A stretch of 64,000 bases of DNA from Algibacter sp. L1A34 (GTDB taxonomy: Bacteria; Bacteroidota; Bacteroidia; Flavobacteriales; Flavobacteriaceae): NCBI RefSeq assembly GCF_009796805.1, contig NZ_CP047029.1, positions 1,229,501-1,293,500 of the forward strand, written 5' to 3'. Positions within the stretch are counted from its first letter, which is position 1; the number at the start of each line of letters is the position of its first letter. Of this stretch, positions 53,617 to 62,609 are shown in pieces. Made by a program: the position numbers and the translations under genes. The notes beneath the pieces are model-generated. The model worked only from the letters and a program-made list of their open reading frames with translations. It made no database searches and was not told where the DNA came from.

Positions 53617-54417
53617 ATGAAAAACGAAAAAAACAAAAGAAGAGATTTTCTAAAAAAATCGGCAATGGTAGGTTTAGCAGCTCCACATTTAGTATTTTCA
53701 TCATCAGAAGCAAACAACTCAATGAATTCAACATCTAGCAATCGACCAAAAGTATTGTTTTTTGATGTAAACGAAACACTGCTCGATTTAACGGCCATGA
53801 AAGAGAGTGTTGGTAAAGTACTTGGCAATCGCCCAGATTTATTACCGCTTTGGTTTACTACCATGCTGCAATACTCTTTAGTAACTACAGTAGGACGACA
53901 GTATAACGATTTTGGAATTATAGGCTCTGCGGCACTACAAATGGTTGCAGCCAACCATAACATTTCGATTACCGAAGAAGAAGGTAGAGAGGCTATTTTA
54001 GGTCCTTTACGTTCTATACCCGCACATGCAGAAGTAAAACAAGCGTTACAGAGTTTAAAAGATGCCGGATACACTTTAGTATCATTTACAAACTCGTCTA
54101 ACAAAGGTGTGGAAACACAATTTAAAAATGCTGGATTAACGCAATATTTCGAACAACGTTTAAGTATTGAAGATATGGGTAAATTTAAACCACATGCCGA
54201 TGCTTACGACTGGGCCGCAAGAAAAATGGGTGTTAAACCTAGCGAGTGCATGTTGGTAGCGGCTCATGGTTGGGATATTGCTGGCGCGCTTTGGGCCAAT
54301 TGGCGTGGTGCTTTTATTAGTCGTCCGGGAGCACAATTATACCCTTTGGCACCATTACCTGAATTATCGGAGTCTAATTTAAAAGACATAGCAGATCAAT
54401 TAATTGCAATGAAATAA
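53617..54417 (+). CDS. Tat-exported HAD-type (S)-2-haloacid dehalogenase-like protein
   Basis: 266 residues. N-terminal twin-arginine signal: KNKRRDFLKKSAMVGLAAP, Arg8-Arg9, then a hydrophobic stretch to about residue 27. From about 43 a type II haloacid dehalogenase of the HAD superfamily: nucleophile Asp50 in VLFFDVNETLLDL, SFTNSS motif II, KPHADAYDWAA motif III, and the late AHGWDIAGAL typical of L-2-haloacid dehalogenases. Such enzymes are normally cytosolic, so Tat export is notable. First gene after operator 2. Confidence 0.85.
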   Translation: MKNEKNKRRDFLKKSAMVGLAAPHLVFSSSEANNSMNSTSSNRPKVLFFDVNETLLDLTAMKESVGKVLGNRPDLLPLWFTTMLQYSLVTTVGRQYNDFGIIGSAALQMVAANHNISITEEEGREAILGPLRSIPAHAEVKQALQSLKDAGYTLVSFTNSSNKGVETQFKNAGLTQYFEQRLSIEDMGKFKPHADAYDWAARKMGVKPSECMLVAAHGWDIAGALWANWRGAFISRPGAQLYPLAPLPELSESNLKDIADQLIAMK

Positions 54418-54429
54418 ATAATATACATT

Positions 54430-55164
54430 ATGAATCTAGAAAACAAAGTTATTATAGTAACCGGATCGTCTAAGGGTATAGGAAAAGAAATTGCTATACA
54501 GTTAGCCAAAAATGGCGCAAAAGTAATTGTTAATTATTCTAACAGCGAAACAGAAGCAACAGAAACCGTCGATGCTATTGTTAATAATGGTGGTGCAGCA
54601 ATTTCTGTAAAAGCTGATGTAAGCCAAAAAGCAGATGTTGTAAACCTTTTTGATAAAGCCATAGAAAAGTATGGTAAAGTTGATGTTTTGGTTAACAATG
54701 CTGGTATAATGAACAATAAACTTATAAAAGATAACACTCAAGAAGATTTTACAAGTCAGTTTGATGTTAATGTGCGCGGTGTTTTTAATACGCTACAAGA
54801 AGCAGACAGCAAACTAGCAGATAATGGAAATATTATTAATATCTCATCGAGTACTGCAAAATTAATGTTTCCTACTTATGGCATATACTCAGCCACCAAA
54901 GCGGCTGTTGAGCAAATGACGCGTGTATTTTCTAAAGAAATCGGACGTGGTATTTCGGTTAACGCACTTGCTCCTGGCGCCACAGAAACAGAGTTGTTTT
55001 TAAAAGGAAAATCGCAGGAGTTTATTGATAAACTTAGCGGTATGAACGCCTTTAATAGATTAGCAAAACCAATTGATATAGCCAACGTTGTTGTGTTTTT
55101 AGCCAGCGATGAATCTAAATGGGTTTCCGGACAAGTTATTGGCGCTAATGGTGCATTGGTTTAA
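54430..55164 (+). CDS. short-chain dehydrogenase/reductase
   Basis: 244 residues. Classical SDR: TGSSKGIGKEIAIQL NAD(P) loop at the start, NNAG at about 88-91, catalytic Ser in NISSSTAK and YSATK (Tyr-xxx-Lys). Close to FabG-like alcohol/oxoacyl reductases. Second gene of the TetR-controlled unit, 12 bp after the dehalogenase. Confidence 0.92.
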   Translation: MNLENKVIIVTGSSKGIGKEIAIQLAKNGAKVIVNYSNSETEATETVDAIVNNGGAAISVKADVSQKADVVNLFDKAIEKYGKVDVLVNNAGIMNNKLIKDNTQEDFTSQFDVNVRGVFNTLQEADSKLADNGNIINISSSTAKLMFPTYGIYSATKAAVEQMTRVFSKEIGRGISVNALAPGATETELFLKGKSQEFIDKLSGMNAFNRLAKPIDIANVVVFLASDESKWVSGQVIGANGALV

Positions 55165-55180
55165 AAGAAATTTCAATTAT

Positions 55181-55248
55181 CGACAACGGGAGGTATCGCA
55201 GCTATAGTCGGGTATAGTTCATTCTCTTTGTGATTCCTCCTAACGTCG
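55181..55248. repeat. imperfect inverted repeat after SDR gene
   Basis: CGACAACGGGAGG (55181-55193) and CCTCCTAACGTCG (55236-55248) are near-complementary ends around a 42-bp centre. Probably another small dispersed element or a terminator-like structure between the convergent SDR and dusB genes. Confidence 0.5.
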
Positions 55249-55280
55249 TTAAGCAGTAAAAATAGTCTTCAATAAAATTA

Positions 55281-55383
55281 CCTTCGCAAATTATTGCAAA
55301 AGCGATAGTAATGGTTAGCTTTTGGCGAGGCGCGCATCGAGCCAAAACTAGTAATGGATAGCGCGGTGGCTTGCCATTTGCCC
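55281..55383 (-). repeat. intergenic repeat, copy F
   Basis: In the minus-strand sense it begins GGGCAAATGGCAAGCCACCG, then GCGCTATCC, and contains the same 34-bp hairpin core as copy A (55316-55349, exact inverse complement of 8003-8036). Between convergent SDR and dusB. Confidence 0.75.
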
Positions 55384-55412
55384 TAATTTTTATAATTAAA
55401 CTATTTTAAGGT

Positions 55413-56408
55413 TTATTCTGTGAATTGATATCCTGAAAATTTTTCTAGAACCTCATCGAAAGCCGCAAAAACATCTCCAGATTGATCGGATGTTACCATT
55501 TTCATGCGGTGTTCCTTAAAGTGAGGAATGCCTTTAAAATAGTTGGTATAATGACGGCGAGTTTCGAAAACACCTAACGTTTCTCCTTTCCAATCTATAG
55601 CCATTTGTAAATGACGACGAGCAGCTTCTACACGCTCCTCTAGACTTATTGGTGCCAAATGCTCACCAGTTGTAAAAAAGTGTTTTACTTGTTTAAAAAA
55701 CCATGGATTCCCAATACTCGCACGGCCAATCATGCAGCCATCTAATCCGTAATCGTCACGCATTTCCATGGCGCGTTCTGGTGTGGTAACATCTCCGTTT
55801 CCGAAGATAGGAATATGCATACGTGGATTATTTTTTACTTGTGCAATAGGTTTCCAATCGGCATCGCCTTTATACATTTGAGCACGTGTACGACCGTGAA
55901 TTGCAATGGCTTTACAGCCCACATCTTGCAAACGCTCGGCAACCTCAACAATACGAATAGAATCTTGATCCCAACCTAAACGCGTTTTTACCGTAATAGG
56001 AATACTGGTGCGTTTTACCATTTCGGCGGTAAGTTGCTCCATTAAACATACATCTTTTAAAATGCCTGCTCCTGCTCCTTTACTTACCACTTTTTTTACT
56101 GGGCAACCAAAATTAATATCTATAATATCTGGTTTAGATTCGGCTACAATATCTATGGTTTGTAGCATGCTATCTAAGTTTGCTCCAAAAATTTGAATAC
56201 CTACTGGGCGTTCTTTTTCGTAAATATCGAGTTTCATCACGCTTTTTGCAGCGTTACGGATTAAGCCTTCGCTCGATACAAATTCGGTATAAACCACATC
56301 TGCGCCTTGTTCTTTGCAAAGTGCGCGAAATGGCGGGTCGCTAACATCTTCCATTGGCGCTAAAAGCAATGGGAAATCGGGCAATTCTATGTGATCTATT
56401 TTTACCAA
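55413..56408 (-). CDS. dusB: tRNA-dihydrouridine synthase
   Basis: 331 residues. FMN enzyme reducing uridines in the tRNA D loop. Motifs: LLLAPMEDVSDPPFRALCKE, DINFGCPVKKVVSKGAGAGI with the active-site Cys, ITVKTRLGW, AIHGRTRAQMYKG and GNGDVTTPERA. Full length. Confidence 0.96.
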   Translation of the reverse strand: MVKIDHIELPDFPLLLAPMEDVSDPPFRALCKEQGADVVYTEFVSSEGLIRNAAKSVMKLDIYEKERPVGIQIFGANLDSMLQTIDIVAESKPDIIDINFGCPVKKVVSKGAGAGILKDVCLMEQLTAEMVKRTSIPITVKTRLGWDQDSIRIVEVAERLQDVGCKAIAIHGRTRAQMYKGDADWKPIAQVKNNPRMHIPIFGNGDVTTPERAMEMRDDYGLDGCMIGRASIGNPWFFKQVKHFFTTGEHLAPISLEERVEAARRHLQMAIDWKGETLGVFETRRHYTNYFKGIPHFKEHRMKMVTSDQSGDVFAAFDEVLEKFSGYQFTE

Positions 56409-56443
56409 GTGGATTTGTTTTTGGGCAAAATTAAGGTTTTTTG

Positions 56444-56484
56444 ATTAAAAAAGACCTGACTGGTTTTTAAATCCGGTCAGGTCT
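56444..56484 (-). terminator. terminator between dusB and the coiled-coil lipoprotein
   Basis: AGACCTGAC-tgg ... ccg-GTCAGGTCT (56452-56484); on the minus strand a T run follows, so it ends the lipoprotein gene upstream. Confidence 0.88.
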
Positions 56485-56509
56485 AGAAATAATATTAGAA
56501 TCAAGCTTA

Positions 56510-57163
56510 TTAATCTTCGCCTAATTCTGTGATTTTTTTCTCGTATAGTTTTTTACTTTCTACTACAGCTACGTTAAGTTCTTGCATAATCCCATCTACG
56601 CGATCTTCTATACTTTTCATTTGTCCGTTAATAGAATCGAAAGAGTTTAATGCAGCCGCAACTTCCAAGGCTTTAACAACCTCAACAGCATCGTTATGCA
56701 AAAGTTTTAGTTTATCGATGGCTTTAGAGGTATTAGCAAGTGTTCCATTATATTTTGTTTTAGCTTTATTAATGGCCGATAACAATGTATTTTTACTCTT
56801 TTGATCGCTTAAACTATTGGTTTGCGTTTCCATGGCGGTGAATAAATTTGCCGCTTTAGTTTTTAAATCTTCGTATTCTTTGTTTAGATTTTTTACGCGT
56901 TTATCAACTTTTTCCCAATCGCCATAAACTTTTGCAAATTCTTTGTCTTCGTTTTTAGCATCTTCTAAAGCTAATTTTAATGCGCCTAAAGATTCTAATC
57001 CTCTATTTACATTTTTATTAGCAACTTCTTTTTTACTTTCAAAAGTGGATACTTGAGATTTGAATTTATCTTTTAATCGAATTAAATCTTCTGGGCTTTT
57101 ATCTTTCCAACAAGAGGTTAAAACGAAAAACAGAGATAATATGGCTAATGATTTTTTAAACAT
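56510..57163 (-). CDS. coiled-coil lipoprotein of unknown function
   Basis: 217 residues. The signal ends VLTSC (lipidated Cys18). The rest is helical with heptad-like patterns (LKDKFKSQVSTFESKKEVAN, DKRVKNLNKEYEDLKTKA, IEDRVDGIMQELNVAVVESK). No catalytic motif. Probably a periplasmic structural lipoprotein; I know no name. Confidence 0.7.
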   Translation of the reverse strand: MFKKSLAILSLFFVLTSCWKDKSPEDLIRLKDKFKSQVSTFESKKEVANKNVNRGLESLGALKLALEDAKNEDKEFAKVYGDWEKVDKRVKNLNKEYEDLKTKAANLFTAMETQTNSLSDQKSKNTLLSAINKAKTKYNGTLANTSKAIDKLKLLHNDAVEVVKALEVAAALNSFDSINGQMKSIEDRVDGIMQELNVAVVESKKLYEKKITELGED

Positions 57164-57260
57164 AAATTTTGGTGTTGTTAATTTTGGTGCGAAATTAATG
57201 TTTTTTGATTAAATCGTTAAATTGATAGAAAAACAAAAATACGTTAAACACAAAAACAAC

Positions 57261-59723
57261 CTATTTCTCAACAACATATGTTGTTTTCACCACCACAGGA
57301 ATACCACTTACAGTAATACCTTCTAAAGCTAACTTCACTTTAGTTTCAACTCGAGTATTATAATAATTAACCTCGGAAACACCTGTTTTATCTGGATGAA
57401 CATAAGGATTCCAATACAATGTGTTACGAATAGAGGCATTCTTATCTTTGCTATCCACTATATTTTCCAAATCTGGTGAATAAAAAACACGACCTTCATT
57501 ATACCCTTCTATTTGTTGTTTTATAGTTTGTAAGGCATCTTTAGGGTTTTCATTACCAAAATTAGAATTTGAATTATGTTTTGTATAAATCTTAATAGAA
57601 CCATTTCTTCCTTGGTTTCCATACATCATTGTAGAAACAGCACTATTATCCGATTCTATTTTTAGAACATCCTCAGGTTGAATATCTGTTAACATTGAAA
57701 TGATCAAATCTGACCCCTCTTGCTGTGGATCTAATAAACGATTTTGATCTATTAATATTAATGCGCCTCCTGGATTTCTGCTAAATTTAATAGTTTCACG
57801 ATTACCAACTTCGAGTGTTGGAATGGCGTATTCTAATAATTCAAAAATACTTGCAAATTTTGGTGATCTTTCATCTACAACATACCCGGTAAACATTTTG
57901 CTATTAATGTTAATATCTTCGCTAGCATCTAGTTTTTTCCCCGAAACTTCAATTTCATTTAAAACATTCTCTGGCATAACATTAAACTCAATATATTTTT
58001 TATAAATATTTTGTTTCACACGCTTTATCTCTTTAGAAAAGCTAATGTTGTTAGCTTTAGGAATGGGATCGACATGCATGGGAGATCTAAAAATGGAATC
58101 TAAAACAAACATGCCGCTATTCTTCCCGTTTTTATTTTTTGTTGTTAATGTAATACGAGATTTTCCGGTAATATTTAAGTCTTTAAATTTAAACTCACCT
58201 AAATCATCCGTAATTACACTTATTCCATCTACAGCTTTACTAAATATGGATAAAGAGACCGTATTTCCAACCACTGGTTTAGATCCAAAAAGACGTTTTA
58301 CTTTACCTGTTATCTCAATGCCTTTTTCAACTTTATACAAAGGGTTATCATCAACTTTCAAATCTTTTTTCCATAAAAAATCTCGCCAACCTTGAGTTAA
58401 AAGCAATAAGTCTAAATGTTGAAATCTAGCTGGATTACTAGCATCGAAATAATACCCAGGGTTATGCACTTTCCCTCTAATATCAGATTCCATTAAAAAA
58501 TAAGAACTAATATTTGTTCCGTTATTATTTAAATCTTTCGAACCATTAAGATCTGTGGCAGCTATTGAAAAGCTAGCAGGAGCAGCTTCTCCTAAACCAT
58601 TTTTTGAAATTATATTTAGGGTTACTTTTTCGTTTGGCTTGTATCTTGTTTTATTCGTTATTACTTCAACCTTTACATTTTTGTCTTTTTGAACATAAAC
58701 CAAGCGTTCGCTTTGTGGTTTTAAATCCCCATCGAATAACGTGATTTCAGTAATACCCTCTGGTAATTCCGCTTTAGGCAATTCTAATAATACCTTAGTA
58801 CTAGAAAGCACTTGTGTTTCTTCGAAATATAAAAGGCCTCGCGATTTATAATGAATAATAATTGGTTTTTTAGAATGCTCTATTAACGTTTCTTCATTGG
58901 TTTTAATAGTCATTATAGACCGACCTTTAATTTCATTATAACTTAATAAAAACCCTTTTTGGTGAGCATCAGGAATTGGCGCTTCCATATCGGAATAATT
59001 TGTAGCCGTTATTTTTGCATAATATTTTTTATCTGTCGCAGGATTTAACTGAAATTGCCCCATGCCATCGTGAGCACTCATAAAAAAAGTAACTAACTCG
59101 TTATTGGAATCAAACACCTTTCCTTGAACCTTTATTGGATTTCCAAAAGCATCAATAGCTTTAAAAGCTACAACACTAGTAACATTTTGAATAAGAGATC
59201 CTCCCTCGGGGAAAAACTGGATTTTTATTTTTTGGTTTTGAATTGCAGATGAATTGGCTTCCTCTTTTTCAGAATTCACACTAGATGGCTTACTGCTAGT
59301 TTCAGTAACATCATTAAAAACGTCTAAAACCTCAATTTCCTTTTGGAACACAAAATCCTTTCCGAAATTTCGAGTCCAATTTGTGTATGCCCTTAGTTGG
59401 TATTTCCCTGGTTTTATACCTGCAGAATCGGTTAATTTAAAATCACCATGCCCTAAACCTCCTAATAATTTTGTTTTATTTCTTGAAACTATTTTAGAGT
59501 CTGACGAAATTAACTCTACATAAAGAATCTTACTATTATTAAATAAGAAATTATTGTAAGCATAAACATTATAAGCCTTATACCATAAAGATTCTCCGGC
59601 TACATAACGTGTTCTATCGGTATGAATATATATTTTTTCAATGTCCGCAATCGTCTTTTTTTCTTGAGAAAATAATGATGTTGTTACTATTATTAAAAAA
59701 AAACAGCTTAGTAATTTTTTCAT
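57261..59723 (-). CDS. secreted MG2-domain protein with TonB-plug-like domain
   Basis: About 820 residues from ATG 59723 (MKKLLSCFFLIIVTT); the ATG three codons earlier is possible. After the signal peptide, macroglobulin-like MG2 sandwiches occupy about 25-330 (IYIHTDRTRYVAGESLWYKA is the typical start). A carboxypeptidase-like sandwich lies about 490-570 and a plug-like module about 640-750 with KIESDNSAVSTMMYGNQGRN. There is no barrel. Such proteins are widespread in Bacteroidota with unknown function, perhaps accessory to TonB systems. Confidence 0.75.
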   Translation of the reverse strand: MKKLLSCFFLIIVTTSLFSQEKKTIADIEKIYIHTDRTRYVAGESLWYKAYNVYAYNNFLFNNSKILYVELISSDSKIVSRNKTKLLGGLGHGDFKLTDSAGIKPGKYQLRAYTNWTRNFGKDFVFQKEIEVLDVFNDVTETSSKPSSVNSEKEEANSSAIQNQKIKIQFFPEGGSLIQNVTSVVAFKAIDAFGNPIKVQGKVFDSNNELVTFFMSAHDGMGQFQLNPATDKKYYAKITATNYSDMEAPIPDAHQKGFLLSYNEIKGRSIMTIKTNEETLIEHSKKPIIIHYKSRGLLYFEETQVLSSTKVLLELPKAELPEGITEITLFDGDLKPQSERLVYVQKDKNVKVEVITNKTRYKPNEKVTLNIISKNGLGEAAPASFSIAATDLNGSKDLNNNGTNISSYFLMESDIRGKVHNPGYYFDASNPARFQHLDLLLLTQGWRDFLWKKDLKVDDNPLYKVEKGIEITGKVKRLFGSKPVVGNTVSLSIFSKAVDGISVITDDLGEFKFKDLNITGKSRITLTTKNKNGKNSGMFVLDSIFRSPMHVDPIPKANNISFSKEIKRVKQNIYKKYIEFNVMPENVLNEIEVSGKKLDASEDININSKMFTGYVVDERSPKFASIFELLEYAIPTLEVGNRETIKFSRNPGGALILIDQNRLLDPQQEGSDLIISMLTDIQPEDVLKIESDNSAVSTMMYGNQGRNGSIKIYTKHNSNSNFGNENPKDALQTIKQQIEGYNEGRVFYSPDLENIVDSKDKNASIRNTLYWNPYVHPDKTGVSEVNYYNTRVETKVKLALEGITVSGIPVVVKTTYVVEK

Positions 59724-59890
59724 ATTATTCAATGTGGCTTAGTTTAGTTTAAAAAAAATATAATATAAGGGTTTTTCTGTAATTAAACTTGTAACCCTTA
59801 AAGAAATAAGACTTCAAAATCATGCAAAGGTTTAATTTATAAAGCAACATAAATAACACAGACCTCTTTAGGAAAACGCAGATTAAAAAA

Positions 59891-60670
59891 TTGGGTTATA
59901 TTTATAAAAAAAACACCCTTTTGCAAATTCCATTTACACCCGAAATTTTCGGTTACACTATTAATGTTCACTTAGTTTTAGAATACTTAGCATTCTTTAT
60001 TGGTTTTCGGTATTACTTGTTTTTACGGCGTAATAGTAAAGATGTAATTTCTACCACCAACCGCTTATCAATAATTCTTGGTGCTGCTTTGGGTGCACTT
60101 ATTGGTTCGCGCTTGGTTGGTTTTTTAGAAAACCCCTTAGTGGAATTCTCAAGAGAAAACCTGGTAGAATTGCTAAACGCCAAAACCATAATGGGCGGTT
60201 TATTTGGTGGATTACTTGGTGTAGAACTCGCTAAAAAAATAGTTGGAGAAACGCAACGCTCTGGCGATTTGTTTGTGTTTCCGATAATTATCGGCATTTT
60301 TATTGGAAGAGTGGGCTGTTTTTTATCAGGAATTAATGAGTTTACTTACGGTAAAGCAACATCATCAATTTTTGGAATGGATTTAGGTGACGGTGTTTTA
60401 CGCCACCCAACATCACTTTACGAATTGGTGTTTTTAATATTACTTTTTATAGGTTTAAAAAAGCTTAAAACATCTGCAACTCTAGAAAACGGCACGCTTT
60501 TTAAATGGTTTATGGTTCTGTATTTCACTTTCCGGTTTTTTATAGAATTTTTAAAGCCTAATGTGTTTTATATTTTTGGTTTAAGCTCAATTCAAATATT
60601 ATGTTTAATTTGTTTGCTGTATTACAGAACCACTATTTTTAGCCTAAAAGTGAACAAAAAGGCGCGTTAG
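59891..60670 (+). CDS. prolipoprotein diacylglyceryl transferase-like membrane protein
   Basis: 259 residues, TTG start as written; a second TTG at about 59920 giving MQIPFTPEIFG is also credible. Lgt-type polytopic enzyme: IGRVGCFLSGINEFTYG and LRHPTSLYE are the family signature and active-site His/Arg region, flanked by about seven helices. Canonical Lgt transfers diacylglycerol from phosphatidylglycerol to lipoprotein Cys. Since this copy is next to a Tes-like radical SAM gene, it may be a second, specialised Lgt rather than the essential one. Confidence 0.8.
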   Translation: MGYIYKKNTLLQIPFTPEIFGYTINVHLVLEYLAFFIGFRYYLFLRRNSKDVISTTNRLSIILGAALGALIGSRLVGFLENPLVEFSRENLVELLNAKTIMGGLFGGLLGVELAKKIVGETQRSGDLFVFPIIIGIFIGRVGCFLSGINEFTYGKATSSIFGMDLGDGVLRHPTSLYELVFLILLFIGLKKLKTSATLENGTLFKWFMVLYFTFRFFIEFLKPNVFYIFGLSSIQILCLICLLYYRTTIFSLKVNKKAR

Positions 60671-60753
60671 GGATTGCAACGGAAAGCCCACAGCCTGACG
60701 AAGGAAGTGCGAGGACTTACAGAGAAAAGCTCGACCCTTTTCGGGTAACGCCC
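60664..60753 (-). repeat. flavobacterial intergenic repeat, copy D
   Basis: Inverse orientation: left end GCGTTAGGGATTGCAACGGA then AAGCCC, right end TCGACCCTTTTCGGGTAACG then CCC. Inserted between the Lgt-like and radical SAM genes; the first base falls within the last codons of the Lgt-like gene. Confidence 0.85.
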
Positions 60754-60777
60754 AAATATTTATTTAAAAACAAAAAA

Positions 60778-62172
60778 ATGCCTGTTAGAAATTATACTTA
60801 TTACGATTTTACTTTAAGCTTATGCCCAGAATGTTTAAAGCGTGTGGATGCTAAAATTGTATTCGAAAACGGTAACGTTTATATGCTAAAACGCTGCAAG
60901 GAGCATGGGAATTCTAAGGTGTTAATTGCCGACGATATTGAGTATTACAAAAACATACGGAATTACAATAAACCTAGCGAAACGCCTTATGTTTTTAACA
61001 CCAAAACCGATTATGGTTGCCCGTACGATTGTGGGTTGTGCCCAGACCATGAGCAGCACAGTTGCTTAACAGTTGTGGAAGTTACCGACCGTTGTAATTT
61101 AACGTGCCCAACTTGTTATGCAGGGTCATCGCCTACTTACGGCAGGCACCGCACTTTAGACGAGGTAAAGGCCATGCTGGACACTATTGTGCGCAATGAA
61201 AAGGAGCCTGATGTGGTGCAAATTTCGGGTGGAGAACCCACTATACATCCACAGTTTTGGGAGATTATGGATTATGCAAAATCGCTACCAATTAGGCATT
61301 TAATGCTGAATACCAATGGTATAAAAATCGCTAAGGATATCGCTTTCGCGGAACGGTTAAAAACCTATGCACCCGATTTTGAGATTTATTTACAATTCGA
61401 CTCTTTCGAGAATAGCGTTTTGCAGGAATTACGTGGCGCCGATTTAAACCATATTAGAGCGCAGGCTATTGCTAATTTAAACACCGTAAACCTATCGACA
61501 ACATTGGTTGTTACCTTACAAAAAGGCTTAAACGACCATGAAATTGGTAAAATTATAGAGTATGCTTTAAAACAAAAATGTATTCGTGGGGTGACATTGC
61601 AACCTACACAAATTGCTGGCCGATTAGATAATTTTAATCCGGAAACGGATAGACTGACTTTAACGGAAGTGAGAAGAAAAATAATGGAACAAACCGATAT
61701 TTTTAATCCGGACGATTTATTGCCTGTGCCCTGCAATCCAGATGCTTTAGTGATGGGTTATGCTTTAAAATTGGGCGAAGAGGTTTTTCCGTTAACCCGA
61801 TATATAAATCCAAACGATTTATTGGACAATAGTAAAAACACCATTATTTACGAGCAAGACAGCCAATTGCAAGATAAAATGATTGAGTTGTTTAGCACTG
61901 GAAATTCGGTTGAAGTGGCTCAAGAAAACTTAAAAAGCATTATGTGTTGCTTACCAGATATTGATGCGCCAAATTTGGGTTATGATAATTTGTTTCGGGT
62001 AATAATTATGCAATTTATTGATGCTTATAATTTTGATGTACGTGCCATAAAAAAATCGTGCGTGCATATTGTGGATAAAGACAATAAAATTATACCTTTT
62101 GAAACCATGAACTTATTTTATCGTGATGATAAAAAGGCTAGATTAGAAGAACTTAGAAAAGAAATATTATGA
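60778..62172 (+). CDS. radical SAM enzyme of the MJ0619/Tes type
   Basis: 464 residues. N-terminal CxxC (SLCPECLKRV), then DYGCPYDCGLCPDHEQHSCL, an auxiliary-cluster motif shared with archaeal MJ0619/tetraether synthase relatives, then the radical SAM CNLTCPTCY (CxxxCxxC) and GGEPTIHP. Further cysteines lie in PVPCNPDALVMGY and IMCCLPDIDAP. Tes-type enzymes join lipid chains by C-C bonds between methyl groups. In this flavobacterium the lipid context (Lgt-like gene just upstream) is suggestive, but the substrate is inferred. Confidence 0.85.
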   Translation: MPVRNYTYYDFTLSLCPECLKRVDAKIVFENGNVYMLKRCKEHGNSKVLIADDIEYYKNIRNYNKPSETPYVFNTKTDYGCPYDCGLCPDHEQHSCLTVVEVTDRCNLTCPTCYAGSSPTYGRHRTLDEVKAMLDTIVRNEKEPDVVQISGGEPTIHPQFWEIMDYAKSLPIRHLMLNTNGIKIAKDIAFAERLKTYAPDFEIYLQFDSFENSVLQELRGADLNHIRAQAIANLNTVNLSTTLVVTLQKGLNDHEIGKIIEYALKQKCIRGVTLQPTQIAGRLDNFNPETDRLTLTEVRRKIMEQTDIFNPDDLLPVPCNPDALVMGYALKLGEEVFPLTRYINPNDLLDNSKNTIIYEQDSQLQDKMIELFSTGNSVEVAQENLKSIMCCLPDIDAPNLGYDNLFRVIIMQFIDAYNFDVRAIKKSCVHIVDKDNKIIPFETMNLFYRDDKKARLEELRKEIL

Positions 62173-62366
62173 TGTTTTTAGAAGTAGGAAATTTAGATGG
62201 TTTAATATATCTTATTCTAGCCATTATGTTTGGCCCAGCAATTTTTCTGGCTATTATTGGCTTTATAGTGTTTAAAAAACATAAAAAAGCAGCTAAAATT
62301 CTTTTCATTTTAGCCGCCGTTTATTGTATTGTTAGTTTGGGTATTTGCGGGAGTATGATGGCTTAA
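62169..62366 (+). CDS. small membrane protein coupled to the radical SAM gene
   Basis: 65 residues with two hydrophobic helices (IYLILAIMFGPAIFLAIIGF, ILFILAAVYCIVSLGICG). Overlaps the radical SAM stop by 4 bp (ATGA), so translationally coupled. May anchor or assist that enzyme. No known family. Confidence 0.7.
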   Translation: MMFLEVGNLDGLIYLILAIMFGPAIFLAIIGFIVFKKHKKAAKILFILAAVYCIVSLGICGSMMA

Positions 62367-62378
62367 ACTAGAATAATT

Positions 62379-62609
62379 TTAAACCTGCTTTACCGAAATA
62401 ATTTTAACCGGACAAGCCTTGGCTGCGTTATCCGAAGCTTCAAAAATAAGCTCGTCGTTAGATTTTAAAGTGAAAAATCCTTTTTTATCTTGACCGTGCA
62501 GTAATACCGTTTTTCCATCCTTTTTCGACATCTGGAATTGATCGGGCGCCAACTCTACACAGTAGTTACAACCAATACATTTTTTTCTCTGTAATGTAAT
62601 AACCACCAT
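62379..62609 (-). CDS. single-cluster ferredoxin
   Basis: 76 residues. One [4Fe-4S] site from CIGCNYC (Cys at about 12, 15, 18) and the distal Cys in AKACPVK. It overlaps the U32 gene by one base, and such U32-ferredoxin pairs are typical; it probably donates electrons or supports the U32 enzyme's tRNA hydroxylation chemistry. Confidence 0.9.
   Translation of the reverse strand: MVVITLQRKKCIGCNYCVELAPDQFQMSKKDGKTVLLHGQDKKGFFTLKSNDELIFEASDNAAKACPVKIISVKQV

Noticed and set aside
53610-54104. 164-codon frame opposite the dehalogenase
   Set aside because: Antisense shadow; the plus-strand frame has a full HAD motif set and a Tat signal.
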